A stretch of DNA of 5,962 nucleotides from an uncultured archaeon (GTDB taxonomy: Archaea; Halobacteriota; Methanosarcinia; Methanotrichales; Methanotrichaceae), in contig CABMDX010000113.1 in the NCBI GenBank assembly GCA_902385025.1, positions 1 through 5,962 on the forward strand, read 5' to 3'. The notes below the pieces were generated by a model, which worked only from the letters and a program-made list of their open reading frames with translations, searched no databases and was not told the DNA's origin. Positions 1 to 4,934 of this stretch are shown here, piece after piece (within the stretch, counting starts at the first letter, position 1; each line of letters opens with the position of its first letter). Made by a program: the position numbers and the translations under genes.

Positions 1-144
1 CAACAATTTTTTTGAATCAATGCAAATGAAGCCTTCTAATTCACGCAACTCCTGGTTATATACCTGTCGGTCAAAAAAAAGGACAGAAAGAAAGCCCCTG
101 ATTTGGAGCCTTTCCGGCCAGTAATCCGCTGCCGTGACCGGCAT
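1..144 (-). CDS. Candidate partial ORF running off the left edge, function unknown
   Basis: A minus-strand frame is open from the ATG at 144-142 to the window edge (48 codons), and it also stays open for about 22 codons upstream, inside the end of the neighbouring secreted-protein gene. The ATG lies 2 nt after that gene's TAG, the close spacing expected in an archaeal operon. The translation begins MPVTAADYWPERL and includes a hydrophobic patch (FLSVLFF) and a charged stretch (NQELRELEG), which reads like ordinary protein, but I recognise no family. Against it: no Shine-Dalgarno sequence precedes the ATG, the frame contains an 8-T run that could be a terminator, and the opposite strand is also open from position 2 to a TAA at 122-124. 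Treat it as a candidate only; sequence to the left would decide. Confidence 0.3.
   Translation of the reverse strand, partial: MPVTAADYWPERLQIRGFLSVLFFDRQVYNQELRELEGFICIDSKKLL
73..80 (-). terminator. Possible U-tract terminator after the secreted-protein gene
   Basis: Read on the minus strand, eight consecutive T residues lie about 67 nt after the stop codon of the gene ending at 147, preceded by a pyrimidine-rich stretch. Archaeal intrinsic termination often needs only a T-rich tract. A small stem (CTGTC/GACAG) flanks the run. This call conflicts with the candidate coding frame over 1-144, so at most one of the two is likely to be right. Confidence 0.22.
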
Positions 145-146
145 GC

Positions 147-752
147 CTATGGATATGATGACAATGGAGACCACAAAACCGTCTTTGCCTTTCCTGGCCG
201 GGCCGGTGAATTGCTTTTATAGATGAAGTATGATGCAGTCAATGGCAGGCTGCCTGCTTTCAGAGTTATGGCATAGAGTTCTTCTCCGCTTGCGGGAACC
301 ACATTCAGCAGTAGGTGGCTGCCCGAAAAGGTTCCGCTGGCTGTCACCCAGCGTGTCTGGCCGCCTGAGATGATCCTTCCCCTGCCAAAGACCACGGGCT
401 GGGATTGGCTTAGAATAAGGTCGATGACTGTGTTATCTGCGAGCTCTAAATGCCAGCCGCCCACGGCACTCGTGGGCAATGCGCCTGTCGGCACATAGAC
501 TATCTTGGTCCCGGATGCAGTGCGTCCGGTTCCTGATGTTTTCTCCAATACGTCCAGGGATTTCTGCATTCCACTTATAGCAGGATCGGGCGATACATAA
601 TTAGTGCCCCATGAAGTGAATATCGGATCGGTAAAATATTGTCCGATATCTCCATAATCTCCACTGGCCACATAGCCCCCTCCCAAATAGTCCTGGCCAT
701 GAGCTGCAGACGCAAGCATTATCAAAACCGCGATAGAAAGAAAGATTCTCAT
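147..752 (-). CDS. Secreted protein of unknown function with N-terminal signal peptide
   Basis: This encodes a 201-residue protein from the ATG at 752-750. That start is preferred over the in-frame GTG at 776 because a Shine-Dalgarno-like GGAGTGAT lies 6 nt upstream of the ATG and because the signal peptide then begins directly with MRIFLSIAVLIML. A hydrophobic core at residues 3-17 is followed by a plausible cleavage zone at ASAAHGQ (14-20), so the product is probably exported. Residues 21-60 are rich in Gly, Tyr, Asp and Ser. Residues 98-165 look like alternating beta strands (GGWHLEL, DLILSQ, VTASGTFSG, LLLNVVP). There is no second membrane segment and no cysteine in the mature part, so a lipoprotein anchor is excluded. 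The beta-rich half resembles, from memory, small secreted hypothetical proteins common in Methanothrix; I cannot name a family. It is divergent from the permease genes, and no enzymatic motif is visible. Confidence 0.75.
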   Translation of the reverse strand: MRIFLSIAVLIMLASAAHGQDYLGGGYVASGDYGDIGQYFTDPIFTSWGTNYVSPDPAISGMQKSLDVLEKTSGTGRTASGTKIVYVPTGALPTSAVGGWHLELADNTVIDLILSQSQPVVFGRGRIISGGQTRWVTASGTFSGSHLLLNVVPASGEELYAITLKAGSLPLTASYFIYKSNSPARPGKAKTVLWSPLSSYP

Positions 753-758
753 GATCTC

Positions 759-766
759 ATCACTCC
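759..766 (-). promoter_or_regulatory. Ribosome binding site that sets the start of the secreted-protein gene
   Basis: The minus strand reads GGAGTGAT, close to the archaeal consensus GGAGGTGAT, and ends 6 nt before the ATG at 752-750. It lies inside any reading from the GTG at 776, so it argues for the shorter protein whose signal peptide starts at the first residue. Confidence 0.6.
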
Positions 767-803
767 TGCATGACACTTCCAGAGATATGACTTCGGCAAT
801 TGA

Positions 804-810
804 CTTAAAC
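804..810 (-). promoter_or_regulatory. Weak TATA-like box for the secreted-protein gene
   Basis: The minus strand reads GTTTAAG here, within an A/T-rich patch preceded by the purine-rich GATAA. Transcription starting about 27 nt downstream would give a leader of roughly 28 nt carrying the Shine-Dalgarno site. The match to an archaeal box A is poor, so this is position-based inference. Confidence 0.25.
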
Positions 811-852
811 TTATCCGTCGCACCCTGCTGAGCGTGAGAAGGCTGGTTAGGA

Positions 853-891
853 TGCCATTGGCAGAACTGCCTGCAAAAACCACTGCAGGTA
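853..891. repeat. Cluster of three overlapping dyads in the divergent intergenic region
   Basis: Three short inverted repeats follow each other: TGCCA-T-TGGCA (853-863), GGCAG-AA-CTGCC (860-871) and CCTGCA-8 nt-TGCAGG (870-889, extendable to 868-891 through one G-T pair). They lie between the divergent secreted-protein and permease genes, about 100 bp from the first and 115 bp from the second. Such clusters can be operators bound by dimeric regulators, but short dyads also arise by chance. No known operator consensus is recognised. Confidence 0.4.
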
Positions 892-940
892 TGTTCTTTC
901 TCAAGCCCTGGTCAGGATTTGGAGCAGTAAATCAGGTCTC

Positions 941-947
941 ATAAAAA
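941..947 (+). promoter_or_regulatory. Weak TATA-like box for the permease operon
   Basis: The plus strand reads ATAAAAA, the most A/T-rich motif in the 100 bp before the first permease. A start site about 26 nt downstream would leave a leader of roughly 36-40 nt containing the GAGGTG ribosome binding site. No clear B-recognition element precedes it. Confidence 0.28.
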
Positions 948-992
948 TTGTCCAGTACTTTGATAATCTTGAAGCTGCAATAAGCTTGCCTT

Positions 993-998
993 GAGGTG
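993..998 (+). promoter_or_regulatory. Strong ribosome binding site setting a TTG start for the first permease
   Basis: GAGGTG is a perfect six-base match to the archaeal anti-Shine-Dalgarno complement and is followed after 7 nt by an in-frame TTG at 1006-1008. This site is the main reason for choosing that TTG instead of the more upstream TTG at 991, which overlaps the site itself. No ATG is available near the N-terminus. Confidence 0.65.
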
Positions 999-1005
999 CC
1001 AGCAA

Positions 1006-2181
1006 TTGTCCTTTGGCAATATATTCACATTTGAGCTTTTCGTGGTTTTGCGCCATATCACCTACCGAAAGAGAGGCACTTTTCTTTCCGTAGCTGCGAT
1101 TTCTCTGGCAGTGGCCATCTCCCTCACATCCGTCTCGCTTCAGGATGGATTTCAGCAAATGCTTTTCGATATTATTGTTGAGGATCTTCCCCATGTCTCA
1201 GTCTCTCCCAAAGAAGGAGACGATTACATCTACCTCTACAGAAACCTCATAGATAAGATAAGGTCTTTTCAGGGAGTGGTTGCAGTCTCCCCTGGCCTTG
1301 GGGCTACGGCGACATTCATTCATAAGGATAACCTGGAGAATGTGGAAATGTCGGGCGTAAACCCCTCAGATCTTGATAAGATATACAACATTGGAAAGTA
1401 TGTGGCACGCGGCGACCTCTCCTCCATCCAGGATGGGAAAAAGGTGGTTTTGGGCCAGAAGCTGGCCGACAGGCTCAAGGCAAAGCTGGGAGACACGGTG
1501 GAAGCCTCTTTTCCAGAAGCCAGAGATACGAGCCTCATGATTTCTGGCATCTTCAATTCGCCTACCGGTTGGCCAGAGAATATAGCCTTCGTATCTCTTT
1601 CCACTGCCAGAAACTTTGTAAACAAAGGCGATGTCGCCTCTTCCGTTGACATCAAGCTGGAGGATGTCTATCAGGCCGACGCAGTCGCTGGGGTTTTGTC
1701 AAGCCTGGGATATAAGGCGGATAGCTGGCAACAACTCTTTCCTCAGATTCTCAAAACCCTGGCCATTCAACGCTACCGCAGCAGCGTGATTATGCTTCTC
1801 ATCCTGATCATCGCCTCCTTTGGCATAGGAAGCGTGATGTATATGCTGGTCAATGAGAAGACCAGCGAAATTGGCATGCTCATGGCCATGGGAGCCAACG
1901 GCAGTAAAATAAGAGATATCTTCCTCCTGGAAAGCGGCATGCTTGGGCTATTGGGCGGTGTGGTTGGCTCTGCACTTGGCCTTGCTTTGGCCCTTTACCT
2001 CAAAGGAATGGAGATCAAGATGCAGGCACCAGGAGGCCAGCAGATAACCCTGCCCGTGGTGATCAATCCCTGGAATTTTGTCGCCATGGCTATGCTGGCT
2101 GTCTTTCTCAGCCTTATGGCCGGTTTCTACCCTGCCTGGAAGGCATCGAAGCTCGATCCGGTGGAGGCTATAAACACTTGA
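1006..2181 (+). CDS. ABC transporter permease, FtsX/MacB (LolC/E-like) type, first of a tandem pair
   Basis: This 391-residue membrane protein has the four-helix plan of FtsX/MacB/Lol-type permeases. The first membrane segment is at about residues 25-45. A large extracytoplasmic MacB-like core follows (about 46-255), with three more helices at about 259-284, 311-333 and 357-381. Family landmarks are PHVSVSPKEG early in the core, LMAMGANG (292-299) in the coupling loop after the second helix, and the closing motif YPAWKASKLDPVEAI. The start is a TTG backed by GAGGTG 7 nt upstream. The next gene begins 2 nt after the TGA and encodes a clear paralogue, so the two probably form a heterodimer. In the family such permeases use an ATPase subunit to move lipids, lipoproteins or peptides across or out of the membrane; the substrate here cannot be read from sequence. 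An archaeon has no outer membrane, so Lol-style lipoprotein delivery is unlikely. No ATPase is encoded nearby. Confidence 0.9.
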   Translation: MSFGNIFTFELFVVLRHITYRKRGTFLSVAAISLAVAISLTSVSLQDGFQQMLFDIIVEDLPHVSVSPKEGDDYIYLYRNLIDKIRSFQGVVAVSPGLGATATFIHKDNLENVEMSGVNPSDLDKIYNIGKYVARGDLSSIQDGKKVVLGQKLADRLKAKLGDTVEASFPEARDTSLMISGIFNSPTGWPENIAFVSLSTARNFVNKGDVASSVDIKLEDVYQADAVAGVLSSLGYKADSWQQLFPQILKTLAIQRYRSSVIMLLILIIASFGIGSVMYMLVNEKTSEIGMLMAMGANGSKIRDIFLLESGMLGLLGGVVGSALGLALALYLKGMEIKMQAPGGQQITLPVVINPWNFVAMAMLAVFLSLMAGFYPAWKASKLDPVEAINT

Positions 2182-2183
2182 CC

Positions 2184-3344
2184 ATGTATGAGTTCACAAT
2201 AGCTCAAAGGCATATTCTGAGAAATCCAAGAATGGCCATGTTCACAGTGGCAGCGGTCACATTGGCTGTCGCCGTTATTGTCGTTCTCATGGGACTTACC
2301 AGCGGCTTTGAGGATGAAGTCATTAAAACCACGGTGGAGAACAACCCACATATCTACGTTCAGCCAAAAGAAGACGAAAAATATGTCTATCTCTATAAAA
2401 CCGTTTCTGCAATTTTATGGAGCTATCCAGGAGTTTTGGCGGTCTCAGCGAGGTTGGACGGCAAGGCAGCGGCCAAATATAAGGACAAGGCAAGAGGCAT
2501 TGAGTTTTGGGGTGTGGATCCCACAGACGAGGACCGTTTGATGGCAGTCTCAAACGATCTCGTCTCTGGAGACTTCCAGGATCTTCGCACTCGAAAATTT
2601 GCGGCCTTTATCGGGACCAAGCTGGCCGAGGATCTCAAGCTGCATCCCGAAAATGAGTTCCTTCTGGTCAGAGGCAACAGGTCAATGGCGCTGAAGGTGG
2701 CAGGTATCTTTGAGACGGAAACCTCTAAAGACAAGTCACTGGTCTATTTGCCCCTGGCCACGGCGCAAGAACTCCTGGGAAAGGGAGATGTTGTCTCAGA
2801 AGTCGACATAAAAATTAAGGATATCTATCAGGCGCCTTATATCGTTGATGACCTCAGGGCGAAATTTCGATATCAATCCAAGTCATGGGAAGATCTGGAT
2901 GCAGATATCCTCAATCTTATTCAAACACAGCATTTTTTTTCGATCATATTATATCTATTGATATTTGTCATCGCTGGATTTGGCATAGCAAATACTATGA
3001 TCATGATAATAACGCGCAGGACCAAGGAGATCGGCATCCTCATGGCCATGGGCGCATCAGGCCGGTCTATCTTGAAGATCTTCATGATCGAGAGCCTGAT
3101 CCTTGCACCGCCATCCGCCGTGCTCGGAGGCATTCTGGCCTATCTGGCAGGCCTTGCCATCATGTCCTACAATATCGAGCTTCCCTCTGAGATTTATGTG
3201 GTCTCTCGGATGACCGTTTCCATGAAGCCGGAGTTCTTCCTGTATGCGGTGATCTTTGCGCTGGCCGTGAACTTTGTGGCCGGGCTGTATCCGGCCTGGA
3301 AGGCTTCCAAGATGGACCCGGTGGAGGCAATTGGGAGCGGATGA
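2184..3344 (+). CDS. ABC transporter permease, FtsX/MacB (LolC/E-like) type, second of a tandem pair
   Basis: This 386-residue paralogue of the preceding gene has the same plan: a membrane helix at about residues 17-38, an extracytoplasmic core at about 39-250, and helices at about 253-277, 304-330 and 351-373. Segments shared with its partner include NNPHIYVQPKE with YVYLY in the core, GDVVSEVDIKIKDIYQAP, the coupling-loop LMAMGASG (286-293) and the terminal YPAWKASKMDPVEAI. The ATG at 2184 lies 2 nt past the upstream TGA, which suggests translational coupling. An alternative TTG at 2178 would overlap that stop as TTGA and add two residues; it sits 10 nt after GGAGG (2163-2167), so it cannot be excluded. 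A run of eight T residues (2933-2940) codes for part of the second helix and could be a spot for sequencing or slippage errors, though the frame is intact. Function is inferred as half of an exporter core; substrate unknown. Confidence 0.9.
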   Translation: MYEFTIAQRHILRNPRMAMFTVAAVTLAVAVIVVLMGLTSGFEDEVIKTTVENNPHIYVQPKEDEKYVYLYKTVSAILWSYPGVLAVSARLDGKAAAKYKDKARGIEFWGVDPTDEDRLMAVSNDLVSGDFQDLRTRKFAAFIGTKLAEDLKLHPENEFLLVRGNRSMALKVAGIFETETSKDKSLVYLPLATAQELLGKGDVVSEVDIKIKDIYQAPYIVDDLRAKFRYQSKSWEDLDADILNLIQTQHFFSIILYLLIFVIAGFGIANTMIMIITRRTKEIGILMAMGASGRSILKIFMIESLILAPPSAVLGGILAYLAGLAIMSYNIELPSEIYVVSRMTVSMKPEFFLYAVIFALAVNFVAGLYPAWKASKMDPVEAIGSG

Positions 3345-3350
3345 GTTACC

Positions 3351-3360
3351 ATAAAATAAT
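3351..3360 (+). promoter_or_regulatory. TATA-like box of uvrC, suggesting a leaderless transcript
   Basis: ATAAAATAAT is centred about 29 nt before the uvrC ATG at 3384, in a 39-bp A/T-rich gap after the permease stop. Archaeal transcription starts about 26-27 nt downstream of the box centre, which puts the start at or within a few bases of the ATG. No Shine-Dalgarno sequence precedes that ATG, in keeping with a leaderless mRNA. A second A/T patch (3364-3372) is too close to the ATG to serve it. Confidence 0.5.
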
Positions 3361-3383
3361 CCTAAATTATATCCCCTTAAAAC

Positions 3384-4934
3384 ATGATCTCCCTCGACCT
3401 GCTCCCCCACCTTCCCGGATGCTACCTATTCCTGGATAGCTCCGGTGCCGTAATCTATGTGGGCAAGGCCCGCGATCTCCGAAAGCGTGTCGCCAATTAT
3501 TTCCAGAAGCAGGATCATGGCCCCAGGACACAGGCCCTGGTCTTGGCAGCCTCTGGTCTGGACTTCATCGTCACCAATACCGAGGTCGAGGCCCTGCTCC
3601 TGGAAAACACACTCATCAAAAAGCACCTGCCCCGCTATAATATCAAGCTAAAAGACTCCTCCAGATATGCCTGCATCCATCTGACCGAGGAGAAGTTCCC
3701 CCGGATCAGAATCTCTCGCAAGGCTTCAGGAAAGGGCAGGTTCTTCGGCCCCTTCGTGTCAGCCAGAGAGCGCACTATGGTCTACCAGATAGTGCGCAAG
3801 ACGTTTGGCCTGCGCACCTGCAAGAGGCTCCCCAGGCGGGAGTGTCTGCGCTATCACCTGGGCCATTGCTCCGGGCCCTGCATCGGCAAGATCAGTGGAG
3901 CTGATTATCAAAAACGGGTGGATCGGGCAGCGTCGGCTCTGGGCGGCAAGGCTGGCGAGCTGATTTGTGCCATGAAGCAGGAGATGGCAGAGCTTGCCTC
4001 CCGTCAGGAGTTCGAGAGAGCAATTGAGCTTCGAGATGAGGTCGCAGCCCTGGAGCACCTGCATGAGAGGCAGAAGGTGGAGCATAGCCGGAAATTCGAT
4101 CAGGATATCCTCAGCTATATCGTGGAGGGCTCGAGCGTCTATCTTATGCTCTTCAAGGTCTACCGGGGGACTCTGGAAGGAAAGGAGGACTTCGTCTTCG
4201 CCAGCAGCGACAGCTTCCTGGAGGAGTTCCTGGTGCAGTATTATTCCGAGAACGAGCCACCTCTTGAGCTGATTTTATCTGAGCCTCTGGACGAGCCTAT
4301 GGTTGATTTCCTGGCACGCAAAAAGGGCAAAACGGTCCGGGTCACCGTTCCGAAGCACGGAGAAAAGAAGGAGCTTCTGGATCTGGCAAGAAAGAATGTG
4401 GAGATAGGCTTCTTTGGCGAGCAAAAAAAGATGGAGGCCCTACAGGAGGCCTTGCGGCTGCCAGGGATGCCGGAGGTCATCGAATGCTTCGATATATCCC
4501 ATCTGGCAGGCACTGCCACAGTCGGCTCAATGGTGCAGTTTAGGGGAGGCAGGCCAGATAAAAGCAACTACCGTAAGTTCAGGATTAAAAGCGTAGAGGG
4601 CGTCGATGACTTCGCCTCCATTGCCGAAGTTGTGCGCCGCCGCTATTCGAGATTGAAGGATGAAATGCAGGAGCTTCCAGATCTAATCGTCATAGACGGA
4701 GGCGCAGGGCAGCTCTCCAGTGCTCTTGGAGAGCTGCAAAAGCTGCGGATCAGGATCCCTGTCATCTCTATCGCCAAGGGCGAGGAGGATATCTATGTGC
4801 CTGGCAGAGACGGTCCCTTGTCCATAAAAAAGAATGAAAAGGCATCGCTCTTCATCCAGGAGATCAGAGATGAAGCCCATCGGTTTGCCATCACCTATAA
4901 TCGGCTTCTCAGGAAGAAGTCAATGACGAATTGA
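3384..4934 (+). CDS. uvrC: UvrC, excinuclease ABC subunit C, short form without HhH domain
   Basis: UvrC makes both incisions around a DNA lesion once UvrA and UvrB have marked it. All catalytic parts are visible in the 516 residues. The N-terminal GIY-YIG nuclease (about 8-90) shows GCYLF, IYVGKA with Tyr25 and Lys28, Arg35, Glu74 and PRYN with Asn86. Cys145, Cys154, Cys161 and Cys165 match the conserved cysteines reported to hold an iron-sulphur cluster in UvrC. The UVR motif for UvrB contact spans about 201-232 (EFERAIELRDEV). The RNase H-like nuclease carries ECFDISH (Asp370), DDFAS (Asp408/409), IDGG (Asp438) and RDEAHRFAI (His499). The protein stops 17 residues after His499, where bacterial homologues of about 600 residues continue into tandem helix-hairpin-helix motifs. 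Its start lacks a Shine-Dalgarno site but has a well-placed TATA box. Its end overlaps the convergent oxidoreductase gene by 26 bp. uvrA and uvrB are not in the window. Confidence 0.97.
   Translation: MISLDLLPHLPGCYLFLDSSGAVIYVGKARDLRKRVANYFQKQDHGPRTQALVLAASGLDFIVTNTEVEALLLENTLIKKHLPRYNIKLKDSSRYACIHLTEEKFPRIRISRKASGKGRFFGPFVSARERTMVYQIVRKTFGLRTCKRLPRRECLRYHLGHCSGPCIGKISGADYQKRVDRAASALGGKAGELICAMKQEMAELASRQEFERAIELRDEVAALEHLHERQKVEHSRKFDQDILSYIVEGSSVYLMLFKVYRGTLEGKEDFVFASSDSFLEEFLVQYYSENEPPLELILSEPLDEPMVDFLARKKGKTVRVTVPKHGEKKELLDLARKNVEIGFFGEQKKMEALQEALRLPGMPEVIECFDISHLAGTATVGSMVQFRGGRPDKSNYRKFRIKSVEGVDDFASIAEVVRRRYSRLKDEMQELPDLIVIDGGAGQLSSALGELQKLRIRIPVISIAKGEEDIYVPGRDGPLSIKKNEKASLFIQEIRDEAHRFAITYNRLLRKKSMTN
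3770..3797. repeat. 9-bp perfect inverted repeat inside uvrC
   Basis: GCGCACTAT (3770-3778) and ATAGTGCGC (3789-3797) are exact reverse complements separated by 10 nt. The repeat lies in the coding sequence between the GIY-YIG domain and the cysteine cluster and could form a stem in mRNA or cruciform DNA. No function is evident. Confidence 0.6.
4709..4737. repeat. 11-bp perfect inverted repeat (hairpin) inside uvrC
   Basis: GCAGCTCTCCA (4709-4719) and TGGAGAGCTGC (4727-4737) are exact reverse complements with a 7-nt loop. The hairpin starts 12 nt after the codon for catalytic Asp438 in the RNase H-like domain. An RNA stem this long and GC-rich should be stable. It has no T-tract after it, so it does not look like a terminator. 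Confidence 0.7.

Noticed and set aside
753..1005. Small RNA gene or riboswitch in the divergent intergenic region
   Set aside because: Only short dyads are visible; there is no recognisable riboswitch core, C/D box pair or tRNA-like fold, so I report only the repeats and weak promoter candidates.
901..1194. Minus-strand open frame of 97 codons across the permease start
   Set aside because: It runs antisense to the start of the first permease and its ribosome binding site, its translation has no recognisable domain, and the plus-strand frame has strong family similarity.
1320..1655. Minus-strand open frame of 111 codons
   Set aside because: It is fully inside the first permease gene on the opposite strand and is a composition shadow with no signal of its own.
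2933..2940. Eight-T run in the second permease as a programmed frameshift site
   Set aside because: The normal frame continues unbroken through conserved helices and the terminal motif, and there is no downstream structure or alternative product to suggest frameshifting.
3057..3410. Minus-strand open frame of 117 codons spanning the permease end and uvrC start
   Set aside because: It is antisense to two well-supported genes and covers the uvrC promoter; no family is recognisable.
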